A program made the position numbers and the translations under genes. From Mauremys mutica (lineage: Eukaryota; Chordata; Testudines; Geoemydidae), in NCBI RefSeq assembly GCF_020497125.1, contig NW_025422959.1, positions 1 through 64,000 on the forward strand: DNA of 64,000 nucleotides, given 5' to 3'. Below the pieces are notes generated by a model. That model saw nothing but the letters and a program-made list of their open reading frames with translations. It made no database searches and was not told the DNA's origin. This document shows, piece after piece, positions 10,726 through 22,221 of the stretch (position 1 is the first letter of the stretch; every line of letters begins with the position of its first letter).

Positions 10726-12720
10726 ATTCCCCCCTTTGAGAATACTCTACAAACATTTGGCTGAGTTTTCTCATACTTTGAAGACAAAAAAATAATTAAG
10801 CTCTAGGGAGCTGGGGTTATTAATAAGGGAGCATTCAGTTCCACATTCATCCTCCCCATGGACCCGGTAGGATTTGGTATGTGGAAGCCCACAAACCCAC
10901 CCTAACCGGTCCATATGCTTGGAAGGAGCACTGTGAATGTCCATACTTCCATCCAGAAAGCGTCCAAGTATGTCCCCCCGACCACAGATCAGATGGTTCC
11001 TGATGCATCTGTAAGGGCAGTGGGCCAAGTCTGGTGCGCAAGATCCATCTAAATATACCAGATCCCACTGCAATACCTTCCCAGTCTCAGTGATTCTCAA
11101 TACCATCTCTGTCAGCAACTTCTGGGTCATAGAACTAAGGGTGGAAATGACATATAACTCACCAACTCCAGCCTGTACTTGGGATAGCTGAGCTTCAAAA
11201 ATAAGGCTAGTGGCCTTTTCTAGTTGGCCCAATTTCCTTATCATGTTCCCAGCTTGTAAGAATATTTCAAATGGCCGCTGCATTATTGGCCTGAGTCCAC
11301 AGGGATCTGGTCAATTCCCTCTGCTTGCAGAGGGAATAACCTAGGCTTTCTGGTGTGCTAATCTAATGGCAGCCCCTTGTGAGCAATACATGCTGAAGGA
11401 TTTATCCCAAAACACAGGGTGCAGCCTGTAGAATAAACCCCAAAATCCAATCAATACCACATTCCCAAACAGGGGTCCCACAAATTTTCTTCCTGCCAGT
11501 GTATAATTCTTGGTTTCTTCACCAGGGTCAGTTCATAATGTCCTTTTTGGTCAGGAAATCCGGGATTCTGACACTGCACAAACGCTGTTGGTGGTCAGCA
11601 GACTTAATAAGGGTCTTTCCAGCGTGGAGCCAAAGCAGTCTTTCGCTTAATGGATCTTTACATTAATCCAGTTTCCTGGTTCCAAGGAGTGGCAGGGCTT
11701 CTGGGGTCTTTGTGTAGTGCGTTTTTTACCTGTGAAAAAAAGAAACCTAACACATTTCATTAGTGCCTGTCAGCGATTTGCAGACTTACAGCTGTGTGGG
11801 CACATTTAAGCCCCCCCGTCTTGGTTATTAGCTAAGTCTTAGCTGAGAGCAGTGTCTTTGAATGGGGCTAATGCCCTATCTTTAAACTCAGCATGTTAGC
11901 TTATTTTTCCTCAGTTAACTCGTCCTTCTTCCTTTTTCCTTTTTGGCTTCTTTTAACCTACAAAGGAAACTTAGCCATCACTTATACATCTTTTTCTAAC
12001 AATGAACACATATACATTGCCTTTATACAGTACATTAGTCTTATTATTTAAAGTTTGTCACATATATCCTTTTACTAAAATAACTTTTGTCAGAGCTTTA
12101 GGACAACAAGCTAGGACAAGCACACCCACTTTGATGAGTTTATTTCATACAACCTCTAGTGCAATAGTTTCCCACCATCCCCAGCCCTCTGGCTAGAAAT
12201 CTGAGATAGCCAGAAGGATTCCATGTACAATATGGGGAGTGGGTTAACTTTCCATGTCCTTGCTTCCAAAAAACTATTGGTATGCAAGTTTTACTAACAA
12301 TTTTCAATTAAAAGATTTGGCCAATAAAAGTTTTCTCTTTCTCTTACTTAAGGAAATGTATTAAACTTTAGTATATCATATTTTTCCCAAATTTATCCAA
12401 ACACTTTGTATTCTAAGTTGAACAAAACAAGTATCTGTATTCCCAATCCAGACCATACCCCATAAACAAAACAATTCCTGGCCACGAGACAAACACCACA
12501 AGACAGAACATAAAACAACAAAACATAATTTTTACTGTGCCATCAAAGGCATGGTATGTTGAAATGCTGTTCAGCTAGCATCAGTTTTCTCTGATTATCT
12601 GAAAGACAAAAACAGGAGTCTACCCTTTCTGGGCAGTCAATCATCACTAAAAATATACAAGTACCTTCGTTGATTTCAGGCAAAACAGGGGAATTACCCC
12701 ATATTTTCATATATATGTTT
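10726..12720 (-). mobile_element. truncated antisense ERV, internal 3' half
   Basis: This region is collinear, in reverse, with 19740-22220 of the young provirus: polypurine tract, env-like block, integrase-end block near 11590-11640, then the AT-rich stretch near 12000-12700 (for example TTGATTTCAGGCAAAACAGGGG). The element stops near 12720 without a 5' LTR, so its 5' part was lost. It is older than the provirus at 16142, judging by many substitutions. Confidence 0.75.
10771..11283 (-). pseudogene. ERV env-region open frame, 170 codons, function unknown
   Basis: A 170-codon frame lies between the remains of integrase and the polypurine tract of the antisense ERV, where env is expected. I cannot see a clear fusion peptide, transmembrane segment or the usual immunosuppressive-domain block, so calling it Env rests on position only. 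The homologous part of the near-intact provirus (about 21500-22000) is broken by several stops. The frame could therefore be an ancestral coding remnant or chance. Confidence 0.35.
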
Positions 12721-13123
12721 CATAGGCAGCTTAGGTCTCAGTGACTTCTACTTTATCAATTAGATAACTTGCATCAATACAGATGCTTCCTGACTTGCTT
12801 TTAACTTTTAACATCCTGCTTTTAAACACTGAAAGAAAACATCACCACTTATAGTGCCTTTAGAACCTAATAAGATTACAATGCATAGTTTGTACAGCTA
12901 TCCTCACAGTGCTCAGCTGTTACAGCAATGAAAAGTGTTATAATAAGCTGCAGTTGAGAGCATGAGGTAGACCAGACATTGAGTTGGAAGTAGCAAGCAC
13001 CTGTGTTTTAAAATTGGTTGATACCAGAAGGCCTGACTATACTCATTCCCTGTTTGGGGACAATATGTTATGTCATGGTACATGTATTGTTCTTGCCAGT
13101 GCAGACATGCTTACTTGTTAGGC

Positions 13124-13345
13124 AAGCGGTGGGCAAACTTTTTGGACCAATGGCCACACCTGGGTGGGGAAATTGTAATGCAGGGCCATGAATGTAGGGC
13201 TAGGGCAAGGGGTTGGGGTGCAGGAGGGGTGCAGGGTGCTGCAGGGACTCAAGGTGCAGGGGATTGGAGTGCAGGGTGCAGGAGGGGTTTCAGAGTGTGG
13301 GCTGCAGCCTGGTGCTGCTTACCTCAAGCGACTCCGGGCTGGCAG
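13124..13345. repeat. turtle GTGGGCAAAC repeat (hAT-like)
   Basis: The sequence begins AGCGGTGGGCAAACTTTTTG and runs into repeated GGTGCAGGAGGGGTGCAGGG blocks, a family I recognise as abundant in turtles and probably a non-autonomous hAT. The right end was not identified. 12720-13120 and 13345-13835 show no gene. Confidence 0.5.
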
Positions 13346-14335
13346 TGGCACACAGCATGTCCGGCAGTGGCTCCTGGGGGTGGGGAAACTGCATCTGAAA
13401 CTGACTTGGAATAAAGACCAGAACCTCTTTTATGCAGCTGACTGAAAGTGAGAGGGGACGGGCAAAGGAACTGTTTGTTTCCCATTCCCCCGATCCTTGG
13501 GCTGCTTCTGTATTTAAGGCCTGACCCAACTGTCATTAAAATCTTCCACTGATTTGCATGGGAATTGGATTAGAACCCCTACCTGATCTCCAGGATAGTT
13601 TAGAGCAGAGTATATAAATGATGTTATCTGCCAATTACTTCTCTCTGGACCATTTTAGCCACAAGGGATTGCTGTAGCACACAAATGATCTGGCCATGCA
13701 GTCTTTTCTTCCAGAACATCTCCTCTACCCAGTGTCCCAGTAGTTTAGAGACAACTACAAAAGGTGTCTGAACAATTAACAAGGTGATAAAAATGCAAAA
13801 AGCCACAAAACCTTATCTACCTGTTTTTTTTGGCAGGGTACTGTGATATATCTCAACTTTAGTAAGGCTTCTTATACTGTGTCACATGGACCTTCTCATA
13901 AGCAAATTTGGGAAATACAGCCTAGACAAATGTACTATAAGGTGGGTGCACAACTGGTTTTCCAGTGGTTCACAGTTAAGCTGGAAGGGCATATTGAGTG
14001 GGGTCCCACAGGGATTTGTCCTGGGTCCAGTTCTATTCAATACCTTCATAAATAATTTGGATATAATGGCATAGATAGTACAGTTATAAAATCTGTGGCC
14101 AATACCAAGCTGGGAGGGGTTGCAAGTGCTTTGGAGGATGTGATATAATTCAAAATGATCTTGACAAACTGGAGAAATGGTATGAAATAAATAGGATGAA
14201 ATTCAGTAAGGACAAATGCAAAGTACTACACAGAAAGGAATAATCAATTGCACAAATACAAGATGAGAAATGACTGCCTAAGAAAGAGTACTTCTGAAAA
14301 GGATCTGGGAATTATAGTGGATCACAAACTAAATT

Positions 14336-14440
14336 AGAGAGACAAGGTGGGTGAGGTAATATCTTTTATTGGACTAACTTTTGTTGGTGAAAAACAAACT
14401 TTCAAGCTTCCACAGAGCTCTTCAGCAAGACATGACATGT
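14336..14440 (+). repeat. short SINE-like repeat inserted in CR1
   Basis: The block GACAAGGTGGGTGAGGTAAT, then CTTTTATTGGACTAAC and TTTCAAGCTTCCACAGAGCTC, is a common reptile/bird short repeat, here inserted in the CR1 copy. Ends are approximate. Confidence 0.55.
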
Positions 14441-14780
14441 AATACTTCCACTTCTAGTCAGTGCTGATAAGGCCTCAACTGGAATACAGTGTCCAGTTCT
14501 AGGCACCACACTTTGGGAAAGATGTGACAAATTGGAGAAAGTCCAGAGAAGACAAACCAAAATGTTTTAAGGTACAAAAAACATGATTTAAGAGGAAAGA
14601 TTGAAAAAATTGGGTTTGTTCAATCTGGAGAAGAGAAGCCTGAGCAGTGACATTTTAACAGTCTTCAAGTATATAAATGTTTGTTATAAAGAGGAGGGTG
14701 ATAAATTGTTTTCCTTATCCACTGAGGACAGGACAAGAAGCAATGGGCTTAAATTGGAGTAAGGAAAATTTAGGTTAGAC

Positions 14781-15115
14781 GAGGGGTCGGCAACCTCTGG
14801 CACGTGGCTCGCCAGGGTAAGTACCCTGGCGGGCCGGGCCAGTTTGTTTACCTGTCACATCGGCAGGTTCGGCGGACCGCAGCTCCCACTGGCTGCAGTT
14901 CGCCGTCCCAGGCCAATGGGGACGGTGGGAAGCGCCGCGAGCCGAGGGATGTGCTGGCTGTGGCTTCCCACTGCCCCCATTGGCCTGGGACAGCGAACCG
15001 TGGCCAATGGGAGCCACAATCAGCCGAACCTGCTGACGCAGCAGATAAACAAACTGGCCCGGCCCGCCAGGGTGCTTACCCTGGTGAGCTGTGTGCCAGA
15101 GGTTGCCGACCTCTG
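14781..15115. mobile_element. non-autonomous hAT element with 8-bp TSD GGTTAGAC
   Basis: The 335-bp element has terminal inverted repeats GAGGGGTCGGCAACCTCTGG... and ...GAGGTTGCCGACCTCTG. Long subterminal inverted arms (around 14825-14855 and 15045-15070, GGCCGGGCCAGTTTGTTTA) make it almost a hairpin. The target duplication GGTTAGAC is at 14773-14780 and 15116-15123. Termini and 8-bp duplication fit the hAT superfamily. No transposase. It inserted into CR1 sequence. Confidence 0.9.
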
Positions 15116-15529
15116 GGTTAGACATTAGGAAAAACTCCCTAACTGTAAGGGTAGTTAAGCACTGGAACAAATTACCTAGGGAGATGTGGAATCTCCCTCA
15201 TTAGAGGTTTTTAAGAACAAGTCAGGCTAACACCTGTCAGGAGTGGTCTCTAGACAATAGTTAGTCCTGCCTCAGTGCAGGGAACAGGACTAGATGACTT
15301 ATCAAGGTCCCTTCCAGTCCTACATTTCTATGATTCTATGATTCAACATTAGCGAGCCCATCAGTGCAAGCCAGCTGTGGTTAGGTTTGTTTGTTTTTTG
15401 TAAAGGCTAATATATTAATGCGGCACCAATCCATTTTCAGTGCACCTAACATCTTGCAGGACCATGCAGGATAGTATTAACATGAAAAGATCAGCCTGAT
15501 GTTACTCTAGCAGAGAAACCACCATTTAG

Positions 15530-15970
15530 TATTGCCAACCCAAAGTGTTATAAAAACGTGAGTCAGGCCCCCGTAAATCATGAGATTTTTTAAAAATAAT
15601 AAATCTGGGGTTCTTTTTATTAGCCTTCTACTTTTTGAGACTTTTTCAGGTTTTTTCCCCAGACATGAGGACTAGAATTTTTTTTTTAAGGAACGCTGAG
15701 ATTTTGTGTGACTCCAGGAGCTAGGTGTTTAAGAAAAACATCAAATATCCCATGACTCGAGATAACATTTGCAAGAGTTGGTAATATATGATTATACTGA
15801 GTATATGGATTTTTTAGTATTTTAGAGTTTGATCCTGGAAAGACTTATTGCCAGACATAGGACCCAAGACCGTAACTGAATTCATTCATGTGCAAGGATC
15901 AATTCCTTATTATTGGGCATTGACATATTTGCTTCAGTGGGACTACATACAATTGTAAGTGTTTGCTGGA
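15530..15970. repeat. turtle interspersed repeats
   Basis: The part 15530-15790 runs from TATTGCCAACCCAAAG to CAAGAGTTGGTAATA, with short inverted ends (TTGCCAAC/GTTGGTAA), a MITE-like arrangement. The part 15830-15970 includes TTCAGTGGGACTACATA, also a familiar amniote repeat. Nothing codes here. Confidence 0.45.
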
Positions 15971-16141
15971 TCAGATTCTTAGGACTAACCTACATTACCA
16001 CCACCAGTAAATTGTCACTGGTAGAAGCATATTGGTGGTAAAAATGCCTAATTGTTGGCTGCAGTACAACAGCACGGTTGCTACCACTGGTGATTTCACC
16101 TGTACTGTCGGTTAGTGAAGATACATAAAAGTACTTAACAT

Positions 16142-16683
16142 TGTTGGTGCCACTAGGCCTGAGTAAACCAAAGTTGTGACTTTGGGCCTGAAGTGAACCA
16201 AAGTTCTTACATGCTGTGAACTTTAACCAGCCAAAGATGATAACAGACTGCAAGCAAAATGTGTAACTGTCAGCAATTTCAGCTTGCAAATGTAGGAGTT
16301 TGAAACAGCAGAAGCGGCGGGGAGGAGGGGGAGAGGGGGAAGGAAAATCTGTATGCGTTTGTTCTGTGAAGGCCAGAGATAAGCTTGTGGATGAGACCTT
16401 TTCTAACACGCTGAAATGTAATGCCTAATGTAGCTGCTGCTGGGAAGGGAGGGGTGAGGGGGAAAACCGAACAAAAGGCTTACACAAACAAGGGGGGTAT
16501 AAATGCTGGGATCCCGCCTGCGCGCGGGTGTGCAGGATTTGAGAATGCTTTTCTCCCTGGCACCATATTTGGGCTCAAATAAACCTGGTTTTGCTTCTCC
16601 ACCCTGGTGTGATAATTAGTGCGACGCACACCGGGCAACGAACCCTGCTGTTGCTCCGCCTCGGGCTCTTTGAGCCGGCAACA
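16142..16683 (+). mobile_element. 5' LTR of the young ERV
   Basis: The 542-bp LTR runs TGTTGGTGCC...GCCGGCAACA. It holds a TATA box (TATAAA, 16498-16503) and a polyadenylation signal (AATAAA, 16578-16583) about 80 bp downstream, giving a clear U3-R-U5 order. It differs from the 3' LTR at three bases and by a 2-bp GA indel within the purine run near 16335. That is about 99.4% substitution identity. Confidence 0.95.
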
Positions 16684-16687
16684 GTTT

Positions 16688-16709
16688 TGGCGTCCCTGGG
16701 TGGGCTCGA
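16688..16709 (+). promoter_or_regulatory. ERV primer-binding site complementary to tRNA-Asn
   Basis: Four bases after the LTR, TGGCGTCCCTGGGTGGGCTC begins. It is the reverse complement of the 3' end of vertebrate tRNA-Asn(GTT) plus CCA, extending for about 22 bases. Reverse transcription of this family would thus be primed by tRNA-Asn. Confidence 0.8.
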
Positions 16710-17022
16710 GGCAAAATTGTGCCTTGCCCGGACTCCTCCAATGGCCGGTGGACGATGGTCACAGCCGATGCCTAGCGCGCACTGGTGTCTTTACCGGGGG
16801 CCTCGGCAGAGACGCGTCAGGCTGACCTTGGAGGACACAACGGTGCAAACGCACTCAGATAGTGGAGCAGCAGCTGCGGGCGACGGTGAGGAACCGGTCC
16901 TGTGGATAAGGTAGGAACAGTCCAGTGGTGTGGACTTTTGCCTGAGGCTGGGGACGCCCAGCCGTTGTAATTCCCACTAGACGAGAGAGCGTCCTATAGT
17001 GGGTCAAGGGCACGCCCATGGT

Positions 17023-17262
17023 ATGGGGCAAGGACAGGGTAAGGTTAGTAGGGCAAGGTGTATGCCCCTAGAATGCATTCTAGCAAATTGGAAGGTATTT
17101 GGTTTGGATCCAATGACTAAAAGTGAACTGAAAAGATTTTATACAGTAGACTGGCCTCAGTATCAGTTAGAGAGCCAGGAAAGGTGGCCACCAGAAGGAT
17201 CACTTAATTACAACATGATCCTTCAATTACTTCTGTTTTGTCAGCGAATGGGTAGCTTCTGA
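17023..17262 (+). pseudogene. ERV gag fragment, matrix N-terminus
   Basis: A 79-codon frame begins MGQGQ, so glycine 2 could be myristoylated as in retroviral matrix proteins. The body contains ILANWKVFGLDPM, a WP-rich stretch and NYNMILQLLLFCQR, which fits the general W/WP pattern of gammaretroviral matrix. It ends at a stop at 17260-17262; no capsid or nucleocapsid (CCHC) sequence follows. A GTG at 16999 extends the frame upstream, but the ATG is the more likely start. Confidence 0.6.
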
Positions 17263-20200
17263 AGCTGTTTGTATATAGAGCTCTTGTAAAAAATCCCTCA
17301 TCATATGCCCCAGAGCTGCACTGGGAGGAGAACTGTCCGTGGGAATGTCTGTCTCTGCTGGGCTCATGCCATTTGAATTTATTGACTGTGCAGCAAGATA
17401 AGATGCATCGTGGCAATAGGAAACAATGGCCTTGGTGTGTGTGTGTGTGTATACCTGTGTGAGTGTTCGTTACTGGAAGACGCCCAGATTGCCCTGTGAA
17501 GCGATTGCTAATGATCAGGAGTAGTCTAACGCAAGCCCAGTAACTAGTGGATCTTTAGGAGATCCGACCCACGGTGGGCTGACTCAGCCTGGCATCGTCC
17601 GGCGAGGAAGCTGCCTGGGTCTAGGAATGTGTGAACCCATCTTCCCTCCCCCCCCTTCCTTTCCGTGTGGGCTACTGACAGTCTGATCATCTCATTGGAT
17701 GCAATTAGAGTATGCGGCGCTGTGTCTCTCAGAGACTAGCCGACGCTCTTTGCTGAAAGGGGATGTAGGAGAGTCAGTCATCCTCGTTAGTCTCCCCTGT
17801 GTGAATGTTCTGTAGGGAGAGATTCTTAGTTTATGAGCCGCTAGCGCGGACAGGGTACCCTCTCTGTGTGTGTAAGTGGAAAGTGGGTAAGGGACAGTCT
17901 AAAAATTCTACCTCACCCCCTAAGGGTACCCCAGCATAGTACATGTACGTACATTATGGTCCTAAAACCTGCAGGTATTTAGAGAATTGGAATCTTCACA
18001 TGTGTGAAAATCCATCTAAACAGTGCCCATTAGAAGGTATCTTCAATCTAGATAAGATCATATATCTCAGAGGAGCTTTTAATCACAAAGAAAAGCCTCT
18101 GACACAGTGTGAGCAATTTGTCTAGGAATGGGTTAATTTGAAACTCGGCTAACCCCAGAGATAAAGAGAGAGCTGCTCTACGTACAAGGTCAAGAGCCAG
18201 CACACAGACTATGCTAAGTAAAACTGCTTTCAGCCCCAGCTGGTTGTGGAAAACAGGGACAAAGGCAAACCAAAGGCAGTACAAGTTACAAAACTGAGAT
18301 TGCATTTGCAAAGCTTAACGGTTCAGTGAGATCCAACAGTTTTTGCAACCCCGAAGCCATAGGGCAGCTGACCTGAACTGGAATCTCTGAAAGAGACGCC
18401 GCAGGAGAGTCCAGGGTGTAAAAGAACAGCCATCCCAAGAGTGGAAGCATGTTGGAAATTCTGGACAAGCTGTATACAGGATAATCTCCCGTCCACCTAT
18501 TTCCCTTCTCTGAACATTATACACAGACGTGGCCAGTCTGGATATGTGTAAGTATTAAAGTGGCTTAAGGCTTGGAGCATTCATATTTTTCCTGAGTGAT
18601 GTGGGAGTGTTCCCAACACTCTCCATTGTTTTATTATTTTTAATGAAGCTTTAAAATTTGGTTATATGGTGTGATTTCTCTACCCCCCCCCCTGCAATGT
18701 CAATTTGATCACCTGACATAAGGGATAATTGGTAACAGAAATTTGTCACAGTTTGGTGAGCAATAGAGAATGGGGGAGCCCTGCAGAATTTACACCATCT
18801 ATCTGTTTTACCCTTGTTATTTTATGTTTGCTGTGTTTGGTATTATATGATAAGGATTGTATGGTTAAAGGTGAGCCCTAATAGAATAAGGAAACACTAT
18901 CTGGTTTTGGTGCACTATCTAGTTTTAGCTCTGTTCTGTTTAACCGGTTACTGTTGGTTTTTCTGCTCTGTTCATTTGGGCGTTAGGTGTGTGGGCGGAA
19001 CTGAACTTCTCGTTCGTAATTCCTCAGGGTGGAAGCCATGTGTGCGATGAAGCTCTGAGGTTGTATTGAGATAATTCTGTCCCGCCCCCCCCTGTAAACG
19101 GACAATGTAATAGAAGTAGGAAAAATCTGGCTTAGACTGTAATTTTCTCTGCTCTCTGTGTAATTTTCTTTTCTGTTTAAGTGTCAGCAGACAAATGGGT
19201 GGGTCTCTGGGTAGACCCCTTTAGGAGTTTGGATTGTGTGTTAAGTAAATGGCCTTTACCCAATGGCCATGTATTTTTGCCCAGGTGGCAAGCCTTACTA
19301 GGGAGGACTTGAGTAGTTTTGGGAGTAAAATGTTTTAGGGAAAAGACCAGAAGGGTGGGGGCTAGCTGTGAAGCCCACCCTCCTAGCTAAACTGGTAGTG
19401 GAATAAGTTTGTGTCCAGGATAGGAACGGTTCAGCGAGAAAAGCAGGATCGGGCCCAGGCAGGCAGGCAACAGAGAGATTGGAAAACAGGTTGGAAACTT
19501 TTAAGGGTGTAGTGGAAAGAAGGAGTAAGTGAGTATAAGCATGGAAATTTCAAATACTCAGGAGGATATTTGAAATGGTGATTTGAATTGGTAAGTGTCT
19601 GCTGAAGGAAAAAGCAAGTGATTTAAGGGAAGAGCATGTGATTTTTAAGGGAAAGTGAAAAGTTAACTCTTTAATTGCTGGAGGGAACAGCAGTTAAACT
19701 TTGTAAAAATGCTAAAGAGAAGTTTTTGGTGTCTTTCAAATGTTTGTAAATAAATTCAGGCAAAGAAAATATGGGGTAATTCTCCTGAATTAACAAGAGT
19801 ATTTGTATATTTTAAGTAATGATTGACTGCCCAGAATGGGGTAGACTTTTGTTTTGTCTTTCAGATAATCAAAGAAAACTAATGCCAGCTGAACAGCATT
19901 CAACATATCATGCATTTACTGACAGAGTAACAATTATGTTTTGTGTTCTATGTTCTGTCTTGTGGTGTTTTGTCTCGTGGCCAAAATTGTTGTGTTTAAT
20001 ATTTTTATGGGATGGTCTGATTTAAAATCAAGTAGCAGTGTTAAATTGAAATGCAGATACTTGTTTTGTTTTACTTAGAATACAAAGTGTTTGGATATAT
20101 ATATCAGAAGAATGTGATATACTAAAGTCTAATACATTTTCTTAAGTAAGAGAAAGAAACTTTATTAGCCAAATCTTTTAATTGAAAATTGTTATAAAAA

Positions 20201-20789
20201 TTTGCATACTAACAGTCTTTAAAAGCAAGGACATGGAAAGTTAACCCACTCCCCATATTGTACATGGGATCCTTCTGGCTACCTCAGACTTCTAGCCAGA
20301 GGGCTGGGATGGTGGAAAGCTATTGGACTAGAGGTTATATTAAGTGAACTCATCAAAGTGGGTGTGCTTGTCCTGGCTTGTTGTTCTAAAGCTCTGTAAT
20401 AAGGTTATTTTAGTAAAAGGGTATATGTGGCATACATTAAATAAAACTAATGTACTGTGTATGTGTTTATTGTTAACAAAAGGTGTATAAGTAAAAGTTT
20501 CCTTTATAGGTTAAAGAAAAAAATGGGAAAAGGAAAAAGAATAGTTAACATGCTAAAAATGAACTGGCCAAGATTTGTGCTGAGACAAACTTAAAGTTGC
20601 CAGATGCCCTTCCTTTGGCACTAATAAGTATAAGAACCATTACTTGGCTAAAAACCAGAAAAAGGGGGGACTTAAATTTGCCCATGCAACTATAAAATTT
20701 GTAAAATCTGCAAAGACACTAATGCAATGTGTTAGGTTTCTTTTCTCACAGGTAAAGAAGAAACAACCCAAAGATCCTAGCAGCCCTTC

Positions 20790-20955
20790 CACTCCTAGGA
20801 ACCAGAAGACTGGGTCTACATAAAGATCCATCAACGAAAGACTGCCTTGGCTCCACGCTGGAAAGGCCCTTTCCAAGTCCTGTCTACCAACACTGCTGTG
20901 AAGTGCCAAAGACTGACTGCTTGGACCCAGGATTCTCACTGCAAAAAGTCCCCTC
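20790..20955 (+). pseudogene. ERV pol remnant, integrase C-terminal end
   Basis: Just upstream of the env start, one frame reads EDWVYIKIHQRKTALAPRWK, then GPFQVLSTNTAVK. This is the shape of the C-terminal GPF/GPY domain of gammaretroviral and related integrases. Only this end is retained; the catalytic core, RNase H and reverse transcriptase are absent from the element. The same block exists in the antisense copy around 11590-11650. Confidence 0.65.
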
Positions 20956-20979
20956 CACATCAGAAGAATTTTCCTATTG

Positions 20980-21960
20980 ATGATTAGCCTATTCTTTCTT
21001 CTAGTTCTACTGTGCTTCTGGACAGCAGGGAAGAAGGACAAGGTAACGTACTGGCAACCTATCCCTTGTCCACTGACAGACCAACTGTGCCTTTAGACTT
21101 TTCTAGAAAAAGCACAGCTATTACAGGGTGATATGTGCTGGAAACCTCTCCCCTGTAGGATGCTAAACCACAATTGTTTTGGGAAAGAAGAAGAAACACT
21201 CACTCCACTGACATTGCCAAAGTCCAGGAATTCCTGACTAAAAGGACATTGAGAACTGACCCTGGTGAAGAAACAAAGAATTGTACACTGGCAAGGAAGA
21301 AATTTATGGGACCCATGATTGGGAATGTGGTATTAATTGGATTTTGGGGTTTAATCTACAAGCTGTGCCCTGTGTTTTGGATAAATCCTTCAGTATGTAT
21401 TGCCCTCCCTAATTGGATTTTAAATGACATTGCCCTTATCCAGTTTTCAAATCACTTCTACATACCCAGATTGCTCACAAGGGGCTGCCATTAGATTAGC
21501 ACAACAGAGGGCCTGGGTTATTTCCTCTGGAAAGAAAGAATTGAGCAGATCCCTGTGGGCTAGGGCCAATATCTTAAAAGACAAGAACATGATAAGAAAT
21601 TGGGCCAACTAGAAAAGGCTACTAGCCTTATTCTTGAAACTCAGCTATTTTAAGTACAGGCTGGAGTTGGTGAGTTACATGTAATTTCAGCCCTTAGTTC
21701 TATGACCCAGAAGTTACTGACAGAGATGGTATTGAATATCACTGAGGCTGGGAAGGTATTGCAGTGGGATCTAGACCAGACTTGGCCCACTGCCCTTACA
21801 GATGCATCAGGAGTACCATCTGATCTGTGGTCATGAAGACATACTTGGACACTTTCTGGATGGAAGTGGGGACATTCAGAGTGCTCCTTCCAAGCATATG
21901 GACCGGTTAGGGTGGGTGTGGGCTCCCACATACCGAATCCTGCTGGGTCCATGGGGAGCA
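20980..21960 (+). pseudogene. ERV env remnant, begins with a signal-peptide-like segment
   Basis: An ATG at 20980 opens a short frame starting MISLFFLLVLLCFWTAG, a good hydrophobic signal peptide, which stops after about 38 codons. Further pieces with similarity to the open frame of the antisense copy extend to about 21960 in shifted frames with stops (for example SAPSKHMDRLGWV). The block is therefore a decayed env-position gene. No functional envelope can be read. Confidence 0.55.
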
Positions 21961-22209
21961 TGCATATGGGACTGAATTATTCACCGAGACATCTGGGAAA
22001 TTAAACCACTTGGTATACCTACCTGATTTATAGTCAGTGTCCCAATCCCTTAGTTGTTAAATGAACATTCCACTCTTTTGTCCATGCATTCATTCCTGGG
22101 TTGGGGGTAACTAAGCTCAAAAGAGCAGTTGTACATATATCTGTAAAGCTTCATTGTTTTTTGTTTTTAAAGTTTGAGAAAACTCGCCAAAAGTTTGTTG
22201 AGTATTCTC

Positions 22210-22220
22210 AAAGGGGGGAA
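22210..22220 (+). promoter_or_regulatory. ERV polypurine tract
   Basis: AAAGGGGGGAA directly abuts the 3' LTR (one base before its TG). It is the plus-strand primer site of the retrovirus. The same tract, reversed, sits beside the antisense LTR at 10726-10738. Confidence 0.9.
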
Positions 22221-22221
22221 T

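Larger units (their letters stand above)
13835..15345 (+). mobile_element. CR1 LINE 3' portion with nested insertions
   Basis: The reverse-transcriptase part of CR1 is recognisable (block around 13990-14050 with GGGGTCCCACAGGGATTTGT, the CR1 'GVPQG' motif, then LGPVLFN). The element runs to a canonical CR1 3' end at 15330-15345 with the TTCTATGATTCTATGATTC tail repeat. It is interrupted by a SINE-like piece at 14336-14440 and a hAT MITE at 14781-15115. Frames are broken. Confidence 0.85.
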
